A DNA stretch of 64,000 nt from Acidimicrobiales bacterium. Lineage in GTDB: Bacteria; Actinomycetota; Acidimicrobiia; Acidimicrobiales; AC-9. The notes under the pieces were generated by a model. That model was not told where the DNA came from and made no database searches. It saw only the letters and a list, made by a program, of their open reading frames with translations. The stretch spans positions 1-64,000 of the forward strand of contig DATBBR010000031.1 in assembly GCA_036270875.1 (NCBI GenBank), written 5' to 3'. Positions within the stretch are counted from its first letter, which is position 1. Each line of letters starts with the position of its first letter. This document shows positions 33,359-42,900 of the stretch, piece after piece. A program made the translations under genes and the position numbers.

Positions 33359-34678
33359 ATGGCCGACATTGGCCGTCTCGAGGGCGGCGGAGGTCGAATC
33401 GAGGAGATGGTGGGGGGCGAGCCCGACCAGGACGCCCTGTTGGCCCGGCTCGCCCTGCTGGCCGAGGCCAGCACGGTGCTGACCGAGACGCTGGATCCCG
33501 ACACTGCCCTGTACCGGCTGGCCCGCCTCGTGGTGCCCGTGCTGGGGGACTGGTGTGGCGTCCACGTGATGGACGAGACAGGTGCCGTGCGCACTGCGGC
33601 CGCCGCCCACCGTGATCCGGTCGGGACGGCGTTGGTGCAGAGCGATCTCGACGCCTCTCCCGGGCTCGCGAGCACCTCGCCCGTCGCCGCGGTTCTCAAG
33701 GGCGGGGAGCCGCGGCTGTTCCGGGCCGTCACCGACGAGCTCCTGGCCACCAGCGCTGCCAGCTCCGAGCAGCTCGAGACCTTCCGGGCCCTCGGTCTCG
33801 AGTCGGCCGTCGTGGTACCCCTACGCGGGAGGGCGCGTGTGCTGGGCGCGCTGACGGTGGTATCGGCCGAGTCGGGCCGGCACCTCGGCGACGCCGATCT
33901 GGCGGTGGCCATCGATCTCGGGCGAAAGGCCGGCCTGGCGGTGGAGAACGCCCAGCTCTACCAGCGGGCCCGCCACGTGGCCAAGGCCTTCGAGCAGGTC
34001 CTCGTCCCCGAGCGGCTGGCGGAGGTCCCCGGCCTCGACGTGGCCGCACGTTACCTGCCCGCGGCGGGAACCGACGTGGGCGGGGACTGGTACGACGTGA
34101 TCCCCTTCTCCGACGGTCGCGTCGGCCTGGTCATCGGCGACGTGATCGGCCACGACTTGCGGGCGTCGAGCATCATGGCGTCGCTGCGCACCGCGGTCAG
34201 GGCCTACGCGTGGACGGGCAGCCGTCCCGCGGTGGTGGTCAACTACGTGGACGAGCTGGCGCGCGGTCTCGAGGCCGACCAGATGGCGACCCTGATCTAC
34301 GGCATCTACGAGCCGACCACGCGCCGCCTCTGCTGGAGCAACGCCGGGCATCTGCCTCCGCTGATCATCGGGCCAGGGCCGACCGCCACCTACCTCGAGG
34401 AGCCAAGCTCGGTGCTGGTGGGAGCGATGGGTGGCCTCACGTACTCGGAGGGCGAGATCGAGCTCGGTCCCCACTCGACGGTCCTCTTCTACACCGACGG
34501 TCTCATACAGGAGCGTGGCGGGCTGGTGAGTGAGGGTCTCGATCGCCTCAGCCAGCTGGCGGCGGCCCAGTCGCACGGCGATCCGCGACAGCTCATCAAC
34601 ATGGTCCTCGCATCCATGCTGGGAGAGGATCAGCGAGCCGACGACATCGCCCTCCTCTGCGCGCGGGTCAAGCGCTGA
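33359..34678 (+). CDS. GAF-domain SpoIIE-type PP2C phosphatase
   Basis: A 439-residue protein. An N-terminal GAF sensor domain (~35-195; VPVLGDWCGVHVMDE, ALGLESAVVVPLRGRARVLGALTVV) is followed by a SpoIIE PP2C domain (~225-435) with the metal-binding residues in DVGGDWYDV, VIGDVIGHDLRASSIM, LFYTDGLIQ and RADDIALL. Such phosphatases dephosphorylate STAS antagonists and thereby activate a sigma factor, in response to a signal sensed by GAF. The STAS gene upstream is the natural substrate. It overlaps the convergent Mrr-like gene by 11 bp. Confidence 0.92.
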   Translation: MADIGRLEGGGGRIEEMVGGEPDQDALLARLALLAEASTVLTETLDPDTALYRLARLVVPVLGDWCGVHVMDETGAVRTAAAAHRDPVGTALVQSDLDASPGLASTSPVAAVLKGGEPRLFRAVTDELLATSAASSEQLETFRALGLESAVVVPLRGRARVLGALTVVSAESGRHLGDADLAVAIDLGRKAGLAVENAQLYQRARHVAKAFEQVLVPERLAEVPGLDVAARYLPAAGTDVGGDWYDVIPFSDGRVGLVIGDVIGHDLRASSIMASLRTAVRAYAWTGSRPAVVVNYVDELARGLEADQMATLIYGIYEPTTRRLCWSNAGHLPPLIIGPGPTATYLEEPSSVLVGAMGGLTYSEGEIELGPHSTVLFYTDGLIQERGGLVSEGLDRLSQLAAAQSHGDPRQLINMVLASMLGEDQRADDIALLCARVKR

Positions 34679-35693
34679 GCAGCGAGCTCCGCACGTGGCT
34701 GATGTGTGACGTGAGAACGGCTGACATCCGCTCTGACAGCGCCCCCGAGACACCATCGATGGCGACGACGCGGTCGTGGGTGCCCGTGCGCAGCCAACCG
34801 ACATAGAAGGGCGCGTACACCAACGCGCAGTCGTCCACCGTCGCGCGCCGGCACGGCACCGTGACGCCGAGGGCCGCCAACACGGCGGCGTGGCGGAGCC
34901 TGGCGGCGTCCTGCTGCACCTCGTCCCAGCGCTCGAAGGCGCGGCGGATGTCGCTCGCCACCTTGGTGTCCCGAACACCCGGCGTGATGGCGCCTACGGA
35001 CAAGTCGACGTCGACGACCTCGCCGTTCTCAGGCGAGGCCGGTCCAAGAAAGGTGCCGGAAAGGGCCTCGTAGCTGTTGGTGATGGCGGTGGTGAGGAAC
35101 CGCTCTTTGCCCCAGCGGACGTCCGTCGAGGTGATGCTCAGGTCGACGAGGTAGGTGGGGACCCACACCGGCTTGAACCAGACGAGCTGCTCCACCGTGC
35201 GGATGCCGAGCCGGCCCTTTCCCTGCAGGCGCGCCCGGGTCAGCGCCCGGTCCTCGGCTGCGACGAACGGGTAGCCGTGCGCCAACCGGGCCGGCACTCC
35301 CACGTCGAGCTGGCGCGCGACCGCGGCCCCGAGCAGCCCCCGCAGCTCGGCCGGCCCCCACAGGTCGATTCCGAGCTCGACTGCGGCCCGCTCGGCACCG
35401 CTGCGCCAGCCGTGGAGCGCGACGATGATCCCCTTGTTGAGGCCCAGGTCGGTAAGGATGTAGCTCAGCTTCGACACCGCGTCCTTCTCGATCGGTGCCT
35501 CCCACGCCTTGCACTCGACGGCGAGCCGAAACGTCGTCAGGGGGTCCGACTTCTCGGCCAGCACGTCGATCTCGTGCCTGCCTCCCGACCGGCCGTCCAG
35601 AAAGGCATTGCGGCGGACGAGGTAGCCGTGGGCGGCGAAGTGGTCGCCGACACGCTCCTCGAGCAGCAGCGCACGCCCGGTGGAGGCGTTCAT
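34668..35693 (-). CDS. Mrr-like restriction endonuclease-fold protein
   Basis: A 341-residue protein. The N-terminal ~120 residues carry a PD-(D/E)xK nuclease core of the Mrr_cat type: GGRHEIDVLAEKSDP (Asp) and FRLAVECKAW (E-x-K). The C-terminal ~200 residues are an uncharacterised domain with RFLTTAITNSYEALSGTF. No cognate methyltransferase is nearby, so a classical restriction system is not supported; type IV-like, repair or signalling roles are possible. ATG 35693 overlaps the stop of the upstream nucleotidyltransferase by 4 bp. Confidence 0.75.
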   Translation of the reverse strand: MNASTGRALLLEERVGDHFAAHGYLVRRNAFLDGRSGGRHEIDVLAEKSDPLTTFRLAVECKAWEAPIEKDAVSKLSYILTDLGLNKGIIVALHGWRSGAERAAVELGIDLWGPAELRGLLGAAVARQLDVGVPARLAHGYPFVAAEDRALTRARLQGKGRLGIRTVEQLVWFKPVWVPTYLVDLSITSTDVRWGKERFLTTAITNSYEALSGTFLGPASPENGEVVDVDLSVGAITPGVRDTKVASDIRRAFERWDEVQQDAARLRHAAVLAALGVTVPCRRATVDDCALVYAPFYVGWLRTGTHDRVVAIDGVSGALSERMSAVLTSHISHVRSSLLSA

Positions 35694-36274
35694 GCGCGTT
35701 CGTCGGCGTCGGCGTCGGCCTGCAGCCAGCGGCGGTAGCGCTCGGGATCGGTCCACGCCCCGGTGAGCTCGTCGAACTCCGCCGCCTCGGGGACCATCCA
35801 GTCGGTTCGACCGCGCCTGGCCTCTGTAGCCGAGACGTCGAGATGAAAGTCGCCGAGCTCGAGCATCTCGCAGCCGGTGAGCTCGTGGGCGCGGCGAGGC
35901 GCCACCACGATCCGACGAATGCGCCCCAGCGCCTCGTCGCGCGCCGCCTCCGACCCTCCGTACCAGAGGGGGTCGACGAGCTGGGCCCACTTGTCACCAC
36001 CCACGATGAGCACGTCGTAGCCGTCGGCCACGTCGGCCAGCAGGCGAGCGTCGGTCGCCCGGACACCGAGCCACGGCCGGCGCGCCGCCATGGCCTCGAG
36101 CACGGCCAGCCGGTCTTCCAACCGGGCCAGATCGTCGGGCTCCTTGCCCAACGGCGACCGGGACACGACGAGCTCCACCCGCTCGAGCCCGCACTGGCGC
36201 CGAGCCGCCTCGGCGATAGCGAGGTGGGCGACCGTCGGGGGATTGAAGGAGCCGGGGTACGCGCCGAGTGCCAC
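35690..36274 (-). CDS. NadD/CoaD-superfamily nucleotidyltransferase, variant motif
   Basis: A 194-residue nucleotidyltransferase of the HxGH superfamily. The phosphate-binding motif reads GSFNPPTVAHLAIAEAA: the first His of HxGH is Thr and the Gly is Ala, though the last His is kept. A later segment DGYDVLIVGGDKWAQLVD resembles the NMN-adenylyltransferase region, and SATEARRGR replaces the usual ISST(E/K)IR. It may be a divergent NadD-like protein with another substrate. It is divergent from glmU and overlaps the Mrr-like gene by 4 bp. Confidence 0.75.
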   Translation of the reverse strand: MALGAYPGSFNPPTVAHLAIAEAARRQCGLERVELVVSRSPLGKEPDDLARLEDRLAVLEAMAARRPWLGVRATDARLLADVADGYDVLIVGGDKWAQLVDPLWYGGSEAARDEALGRIRRIVVAPRRAHELTGCEMLELGDFHLDVSATEARRGRTDWMVPEAAEFDELTGAWTDPERYRRWLQADADADERA

Positions 36275-36410
36275 TGTCGCCCCAGGCTACGCAGGGGCGA
36301 TGACACTGCCGGTGACTGCACGTCCCCCTACATCGGAGACGGCGGGCGTAGCCTGCACGAGTGGGCACCGACCCCCGTTACGGTCGTGGAGGGCGCGAGG
36401 AGGTGAGCCG

Positions 36411-37538
36411 ATGAGATCGTCGAAAGGGTCCCGTCCCTTGTCGGCCCTGGTGCTGGCCGCCGGTGAGGGCACGCGGATGCGGTCTGCCCAGCCCAAGCCG
36501 CTCCACCTGCTGTGCGGGCGCCCCATGGTTCTCCACGTCCTCGACGCCCTGGCCGAGCTTCCGATCCAGCGGGTCGTCGTGGTCGTGGGCCACGGCGCCG
36601 AGGGCGTCACCAAGGCCGTCCAGGAGGGGGCTCCTGCGACGTTCAGCGTGGAGTTCGTGGAGCAGCATGTGCAGCGGGGCACTGGTGACGCCGCGGCGGT
36701 GGGCCTGACGGGCTTTCCGGACAACCCCGACGACGAGCAGGACGACGGCGACCTGGTCGTCCTTCCGGGCGACGCGCCGCTGCTCCGGCCTCCCACCCTC
36801 GCCGCCCTCGTGCGGACCCACCGAGCCAGCGATGCCGCCGCCAGCCTGCTCGTGGCCCGCCTGCTGGACCCAACTGGTTACGGACGCCTGGTCAGGGACA
36901 AGGACGGCCGGATCGCCCGCGTGGTGGAGGAGGGCGACGCCACCGAGGAGGAGCGGGCGGTCGACGAGGTCAACACGTCGGTCTACTGCTTCCGCCGCAG
37001 CGTCCTGGCCCCGGCCTTGCGCCGCTTGACCCCGGAGAACGCCAACGGCGAGTACTACCTGACCGACACGGTCGCCGTGTTGCACGACGCCGGCTACCAG
37101 GTCTCGTCGCTCGTCGTGGCCGACCCCATGGAAGCGGCCGGGGTGAACGACCGGGCGCAGCTGGCCGTGGCCGAGGCCGAGCTGCGTGACCGCACCAACG
37201 AGCGCTGGATGCGCCGGGGCGTGACCATGCACGATCCCGAGCGCACCTATGTCGACGCCTCGGTGGAGCTCGCTCCGGACGTCACGCTCCTTCCCGGCAC
37301 CATCCTGCAGGGGTCGACGGCCGTCGCCACGGGCGCACTCATCGGGCCCGACACGCGCCTGGTGGACTGTCGGGTCGGCGACGGCGCCGTCGTGGAGCAC
37401 AGCGTGGCCCGACAGGCCGATGTCGGCACCGACGCCCGGGTGGGGCCCTACGCTGTCCTCGAGCCCGGCTGCCGGGTGGCGCCGGCCACGCTCACCGGGC
37501 CATTCTTCCGGGGCGTGGGAGACGAAGACGGGGGCTGA
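36411..37538 (+). CDS. glmU: GlmU-like UDP-GlcNAc pyrophosphorylase with shortened acetyltransferase domain
   Basis: A 375-residue protein with a complete N-terminal uridyltransferase domain: ALVLAAGEGTRMRS and PKPLHLLCG (nucleotide binding), HVQRGTGDAAA, and EVNTSVYCF near residue 185. Full-length GlmU is ~455-480 residues. Here the hexapeptide repeats (YVDASVELAPDVTLLPG onward) stop soon after VGPYAVLEPGC, before the region that carries the acetyl-CoA site and its catalytic His/Lys/Tyr. The uridyltransferase may work while acetylation must be supplied elsewhere. AGGAGGT lies 7 bp upstream; prs follows after 3 bp. Confidence 0.88.
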   Translation: MRSSKGSRPLSALVLAAGEGTRMRSAQPKPLHLLCGRPMVLHVLDALAELPIQRVVVVVGHGAEGVTKAVQEGAPATFSVEFVEQHVQRGTGDAAAVGLTGFPDNPDDEQDDGDLVVLPGDAPLLRPPTLAALVRTHRASDAAASLLVARLLDPTGYGRLVRDKDGRIARVVEEGDATEEERAVDEVNTSVYCFRRSVLAPALRRLTPENANGEYYLTDTVAVLHDAGYQVSSLVVADPMEAAGVNDRAQLAVAEAELRDRTNERWMRRGVTMHDPERTYVDASVELAPDVTLLPGTILQGSTAVATGALIGPDTRLVDCRVGDGAVVEHSVARQADVGTDARVGPYAVLEPGCRVAPATLTGPFFRGVGDEDGG

Positions 37539-37541
37539 TTG

Positions 37542-38513
37542 ATGGAGTTGGTACCGAGGAAGCGGCTGCAGCTCTACGCCGGTCGTTCGCATCTGGCGTT
37601 GGCGGAGGAGATCGCCACGCATCTCGGGGTGGAGCTGGGCGAGGCGAACCTGCTGGAGTTCGCCGACGGCGAGATCCACTGTCGCTTCGGCGAGTCGGTG
37701 CGAGGCACCGACGTCTTCATCATCCAGACCCACTGCGGACCGGTCAACGACTCGATCGTCGAGCAGCTGATCATGATCGACGCCGCCAAGCGGGCGTCGG
37801 CGAAGCGCATCACCGCCGTATGCCCCTACTACGGCTATTCCCGCCAGGACCGCAAGGCGTCCGGCCGGGAGCCGATCACCGCCAAGCTGGTCGCTGACAT
37901 GCTGCGCGTGGCCGGCGTGGACCGGGTGGTGAGCGTCGACCTGCACTCCGGCCAGATCCAGGGGTTCTTCGACGGACCGGTCGACCATCTCACGGCGATG
38001 CCCGTGCTGACCCACTACCTCCGGCGGGAGGGAACGGCCGGCATGGTGGTCGTGGCGCCGGACGCGGGGCGGGTGAAGGTGGCGGAGCGGTTCGCTCAGC
38101 ACCTCGACGGCGACCTGGCCATGGTGCGCAAGCGGCGGGCCAAGGAGACGGCCAACGAGGTCGAGGCGATGGACGTGGTGGGTCCGGTCGCCGGGCGCCG
38201 GTGCGTGCTCATCGACGACATCATCGACACCGCGGGCACCGTGTGCGCCGCCGCCGAGCTGCTCGTCGACCGTGGGGCGGCGGAGGTCTGGGCGATGGCG
38301 ACCCACGGCGTGCTGTCGGATCCGGCGCTCGACCGGCTCAAGGCCTCGCCGCTGGCCCGGGTGATCGTGACCAACACCCTTCCATTGGCCGAGGATCGCC
38401 GGATCGACAAGATCGAGGTGCTGTCGGTGGCCAAGATCGTCGCCGACGCCATCGATGCCGTGTTCGAGGACACGTCGGTCTCGGAGATCTTCGGGGGAGA
38501 GAACCAGACGTAG
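37542..38513 (+). CDS. prs: Ribose-phosphate pyrophosphokinase
   Basis: A 323-residue enzyme that makes PRPP from ribose-5-phosphate and ATP for nucleotide, His, Trp and NAD synthesis. Signature elements: VCPYYGYSRQDRK (ATP/flexible loop), DLHSGQIQGFFDGPVDHL (PRPP-synthase signature) and VLIDDIIDTAGTVCAAA (PRPP-binding loop). ATG 37542 lies 3 bp after the GlmU stop. It is located, as in other actinobacteria, between glmU and rplY. No unusual residues were noted. Confidence 0.97.
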   Translation: MELVPRKRLQLYAGRSHLALAEEIATHLGVELGEANLLEFADGEIHCRFGESVRGTDVFIIQTHCGPVNDSIVEQLIMIDAAKRASAKRITAVCPYYGYSRQDRKASGREPITAKLVADMLRVAGVDRVVSVDLHSGQIQGFFDGPVDHLTAMPVLTHYLRREGTAGMVVVAPDAGRVKVAERFAQHLDGDLAMVRKRRAKETANEVEAMDVVGPVAGRRCVLIDDIIDTAGTVCAAAELLVDRGAAEVWAMATHGVLSDPALDRLKASPLARVIVTNTLPLAEDRRIDKIEVLSVAKIVADAIDAVFEDTSVSEIFGGENQT

Positions 38514-38523
38514 CCGGGGCCTG

Positions 38524-38552
38524 GGGCGGTGCTGGTGCTGCGGCAACCGCCC
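38524..38552 (+). terminator. Hairpin after prs
   Basis: GGGCGGT (38524-38530) pairs with ACCGCCC (38546-38552) around a 15-nt loop, 10 bp after the prs stop. A TAGACT box follows at about 38559 and could be part of an rplY promoter; no clear -35 is seen. Confidence 0.4.
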
Positions 38553-38607
38553 ATGGCTTAGACTCATCTTCGCCCGGTGCCCCTTTCCCGGGTAGGAGCG
38601 CGTTCGC

Positions 38608-39309
38608 ATGGCCGAGATCCCCATTGCTGCCGAAGCCGGCCGACCTGTCGGCTCGGCGGAGTCCCGTCGCCTCCGGGCGGCCGGCAAGGTCCCCGCCGTC
38701 GTCTACGGACACGGCGTCGACCCGCAGCCCGTGGCGGTCGATGCCAAGGACCTGCGGGCCGCGTTGACCACCGACGCGGGGCTCAACGCCCTGCTGGCCC
38801 TCAAGGTGGACGGCTCGACCCAGCTGACGATGGCCAAGGTGGTGCAGCGCCACCCCGTGCGGGGCACGGTCGCCCACGTCGATTTCCAGATCGTGCGTCG
38901 GGACGAGGTCGTGACGGCCGAGGTGCCCATCGTCCTCGTCGGCGAGGCCATCCTCGTCCACCGGGACGACGGCCACGTGGACCACCAGCTGTTCACCATC
39001 GCGGTCCACGCTGTCCCTGGCCGCATCCCCAATCTCGTCGAGGTCGACGTGAGCGAGCTGACGATCGGCCAGACGATCCGCGTGACCGAGCTCGCGCTGC
39101 CGAGCGGGGTGACGACGGAGATGGATCCTGAGGCCCCCGTGGTGGTGGGCCAGGCGCCACAGGTGAGCGAGGCGGACCTGGTGCCCGAGGGCGAGGAGGC
39201 GGCCGCCGAGGAGGGCGCCGAGGCGGCAGCCGAAGGGGAGGGCGAGGCCCCCACCGACGACGCGGCAGGCTCGGGCGGCGAGGCGGGCGAGCAGGGCGGC
39301 GAGGGCTAG
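38608..39309 (+). CDS. rplY: 50S ribosomal protein L25/general stress protein Ctc
   Basis: A 233-residue long form of L25 (Ctc type) that binds 5S rRNA. The N-terminal L25 domain runs to about residue 95 (SAESRRLRAAGKVPAVVYGHGVDP). It is followed by the TL5/Ctc C-terminal beta domain (PNLVEVDVSELTIGQTIRV) and an acidic Ala/Glu/Gly-rich tail of ~50 residues typical of actinobacterial L25. AGGAG lies upstream of the ATG. The next gene (pth) is in the same frame beyond the TAG. Confidence 0.95.
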   Translation: MAEIPIAAEAGRPVGSAESRRLRAAGKVPAVVYGHGVDPQPVAVDAKDLRAALTTDAGLNALLALKVDGSTQLTMAKVVQRHPVRGTVAHVDFQIVRRDEVVTAEVPIVLVGEAILVHRDDGHVDHQLFTIAVHAVPGRIPNLVEVDVSELTIGQTIRVTELALPSGVTTEMDPEAPVVVGQAPQVSEADLVPEGEEAAAEEGAEAAAEGEGEAPTDDAAGSGGEAGEQGGEG

Positions 39310-39354
39310 GCCCTGCTCCGTCCCCGGACCGGCACCCCCACCGACCTCCTGGCG

Positions 39355-39924
39355 GTGGGGCTCGGCAATCCCGGCCCCGAGTTCGGCCACACCCGGCACA
39401 ACCTCGGCGCCGATGCCGTGTCGCTCCTGGCCGAGCGCCACGGGGGCCGCCTCCGGCTGACCCGCGGCTCGCGTTCGCTCACCACCGAGGTCCGAGTCGG
39501 GGGCCGGCGGATGGCGCTGGCCTTCCCCCAGACCTACGTGAACGAATCTGGCGCGGCGGTGGCGGGCCTCGTTCGCCGGTACGGGGTGCAGGACCTCGGG
39601 CGGCTGGTCGTCGTCCACGACGAGCTAGATCTGCCCGTCGGGCGGATCAGGGTCAAGCTGGGCGGGGGCACGGCGGGGCACAACGGGCTCAGGTCGATCC
39701 AGTCCCATCTCCACGACGCCGGCTTCGCCCGTGTGCGCATCGGTATCGGGAAGCCGCCCGGCCGCCGGGAAGGGGCCGATCACGTCCTTGGCCCGCCGCG
39801 GCGGGGAGAGCGGGCCGAGCTGGACGTCGCCGTCGAGGAGGCAGCCGACGCCGTGGAACTGATCCTCGGCGAGGGCATCGACGCCGCCATGCGGCGCTTC
39901 AACAGCCGTCGCGAAGACGCCTGA
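39355..39924 (+). CDS. pth: Peptidyl-tRNA hydrolase
   Basis: A ~189-residue enzyme that releases peptides from drop-off peptidyl-tRNAs. Catalytic/binding residues are present: Asn in GLGNPG, His in HTRHN, Asp in VVHDELDLPVG and Asn in GTAGHNGLRS. GTG 39355 is the first conventional start but trims the usual N-terminal strand (preceding codons encode DLLA before VGLGNPG, with no ATG/GTG/TTG). A CTG start (39313 or 39349) is possible. The region from the rplY TAG is in the same frame. Confidence 0.93.
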   Translation: MGLGNPGPEFGHTRHNLGADAVSLLAERHGGRLRLTRGSRSLTTEVRVGGRRMALAFPQTYVNESGAAVAGLVRRYGVQDLGRLVVVHDELDLPVGRIRVKLGGGTAGHNGLRSIQSHLHDAGFARVRIGIGKPPGRREGADHVLGPPRRGERAELDVAVEEAADAVELILGEGIDAAMRRFNSRREDA

Positions 39925-39976
39925 ACGCCCCGACCCCGCCGCCGGCGGCCGCTGGCGACGCCGGTACCCTGACCCG

Positions 39977-42900
39977 GTGAGCCTGCGCTCGCTGCCTGGA
40001 TTGCTCCGTCACGAGGACGCGCTCGTCGACGTGCTCGGCGCGCCCGGTGCCGTGGTGGCCGTTCCGGAGCCGGCGCGGGCGTTCGCGCTGGCCGGGCTGG
40101 CGCAGCTGAGCGAGCGCCACCCGGTGTTGGTGGCGGTGCCCACGGGCACCGTTGCCGAGCGACTCGCCTTCGACCTGCGGGCCTACAGCGGACCGGACGC
40201 GGTCGAGACCTTCCCAGCGTGGGAGACGCTGCCGTTCGAGCGGGTCAGCCCCAGCGTGGAGACGATGGGCCGGCGGCTGCGGGCCATGTGGCGGTTGCGC
40301 CACGCTGGCGATGACCCGGCTGGCGGCGCCCGCCTGATCGTGGCCCCCGTGCGCGCTCTCATCCAGCGGCTGGGACCCCGGGTCGAGGATGCCGAGCCGA
40401 TCGTGGTCGCCGCGGGCGACGTCCTCGACACCGACGAGTTGGTCGAGCGCCTGTCCCGCGCCGGCTACCGCCGCGAGTACCAGGTCGAGCACCGCGGCGA
40501 GGTGGCGGTCAGGGGTGGCATCGTGGACGTGTTCCCCTCGACCGCCGACGACCCGGTGCGCATCGACCTGTGGGGCGACGAGGTCGACCGTCTCACTGCC
40601 TTCGACGTGAACGACCAGCGGTCGATGGCGGATCTCGAGCGGGTGGAGATCTTCGCCTGTCGTGAGCTCCTCCCAACCACCGCGGTTCGCGACCGGGCCC
40701 GCCTCCTCGTCGGCCAGGAGCCCTGGGGGAGGGACCAGTGGGAGCGGCTGGCCGAGGGCCTCGTGTTCGACGGCATGGAGTCGTGGCTGCCGTGGCTGGC
40801 CGGCGAGGAGCACCTCCTCGGCGATCTCGTCGGCCCGTCGGGCCAGGTCGTGCTGGTCGACCCCCGGCGGATGCGCGACCGGGCGGCCGAGCTGATCGAC
40901 GAGGAGGTCGCCCTGGCGGCCACGTTGGCCCAGACGTGGGGGGCGAACGACGGCGCCACTCGGGCGTTCCCCCGGCTGCACCTGCCGTTCGAGCGGCTGC
41001 TGGCCCGCACCACGGCGCCGGTGCTGTCCGTCACCTCGACGCCCGAGGCGCCCGCGACGCCGAGGATCGCGGCGACGGGCTGGGATCCGGTGGTCGCCGA
41101 CGCCGCCCGACTGGCCAAGCAGCTCGGTGGCCTCGTTCGTGAGGGGTACTCGGTCACGGTCTGCGCAGAGGGCGAGGGGAGCGCCCGGCGCGTGGCGTCG
41201 ATCCTGGGCGAGGAGGGGCTGTCCGCGCCCCTGCTGGACGGGAGCCCGTCTGACCTCACCGCTCCGGGGGTGCGGATCGTCGTCCAGGCCCTCGAGGGCG
41301 GGTTCGTCCTGCCCTCGGCAAAGCTGGCCGTGCTGGCCGAGACCGACGTCACCGGCAGGCGTCGCGCCCACCGGCAGGCCCGTCCCCGGGTCCGGCCCCA
41401 GGAAGGCTTCTTCGACGACCTGGCGCCCGGCGCGTACGTGGTGCACCACCAGCACGGCGTGGCCCGCTACGCGGGGATGGTTCGTCGCGCCATCGGCGGC
41501 GGTGAGCGCGACTACCTACTGCTCGAGTACCGCGGTGGCGACAAGCTCTACGTGCCGTCGGACCAGATCGACGTCATCACGCCCTACACCGGCGGGGAGA
41601 CGCCGACGCTGCACCGCCTCGGCGGCTCGGAGTGGCAGCGCACCAAGGCCCGGGTGCGGGCCTCGGTGCGCGAGATCGCCGAGGAGCTGGTCGCTCTGTA
41701 CCGGGCGAGGACGACCTCGCCCGGTCACGAGTTCGGTCCGGACTCGCCCTGGCAGCGTGAGATGGAGGAGGCGTTCCCCTACGCCGAGACGCCCGACCAG
41801 GCCCGGGCCATCGCCGAGGTGAAGGCGGACATGGAGGAGCCGGTCCCGATGGACCGACTGGTGTGCGGAGACGTCGGCTTCGGCAAGACCGAGGTCGCGA
41901 TCCGGGGCGTCTTCAAGGCGCTCCAGGAGGGGAGGCAGGCCGCGGTCCTCGTGCCGACGACGCTGCTGGCCCAGCAGCACTTCCAGACCTTCTCCGACCG
42001 GTTCGCCCCCTACCCGGTGCGGGTCGAGGTGCTGTCCCGCTTCCTCACCACGGCCCAGGCTCGCCGGGTCGTGGACGGATTGGCCGACGGCTCGGTCGAC
42101 CTCGTCATCGGTACCCACCGCCTCTTGAGCTCGGACATCAAGTTCAAGGACCTCGGACTCCTCGTGGTGGACGAGGAGCAGCGCTTCGGTGTGTCGCACA
42201 AGGAGGCGATCAAGGCCCTCAGCACCGGCATCGACGTGCTGACCCTGACGGCCACGCCCATCCCGCGCACGCTGGAGATGAGCCTGACCGGCATCCGTGA
42301 CCTCAGCCTCATCAGCACGCCTCCGGCCGAGCGGCTGCCGATCCTCACCTACGTGGGCGAGCTCGACGAGCGGGCCGTGAGCGAGGCCATCCGGCGCGAG
42401 CTGCTGCGCGAGGGCCAGGTGTTCTTCGTGCACAACCTCGTCTACGACATCGAGGCGACTGCGACGCGCTTGCGCCGCCTCGTGCCCGAGGCCCGCATTG
42501 CCGTCGCCCACGGTCAGATGGACGAGGGCACCCTCGAGAAGGTCGTGATCGACTTCTGGGAGGGCCGGTACGACGTCCTTGTCTGCACGACGATCATCGA
42601 GTCGGGCATCGACATGCCCACGGTGAACACGCTCGTCGTGGATCGTGCCGACCGCCTGGGGCTGGGGCAGCTCCATCAGCTCCGCGGCCGCGTGGGCCGG
42701 GCCGGCCAGCGGGCCTACGCCTACCTCTTTTTCCCTCCCGAGCGGAGCCTGACCGAGGAGGCCTACGAGCGCCTGCGCACGATCGGCGAGCACACCGAGC
42801 TGGGATCAGGCTTCAAGATCGCCATGCGGGACCTGGAGATCCGCGGCGCCGGCAACCTCCTGGGGTCCGACCAGTCGGGGCACATCGCCGCCGTCGGCTA

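Noticed and set aside
34668..35693. Restriction-modification system
   Set aside because: The Mrr-like nuclease has no methyltransferase or specificity gene nearby.
36411..37542. Frameshift causing the short GlmU
   Set aside because: The reading frame ends in a normal stop and prs begins 3 bp later, so no displaced C-terminal part exists in another frame here.
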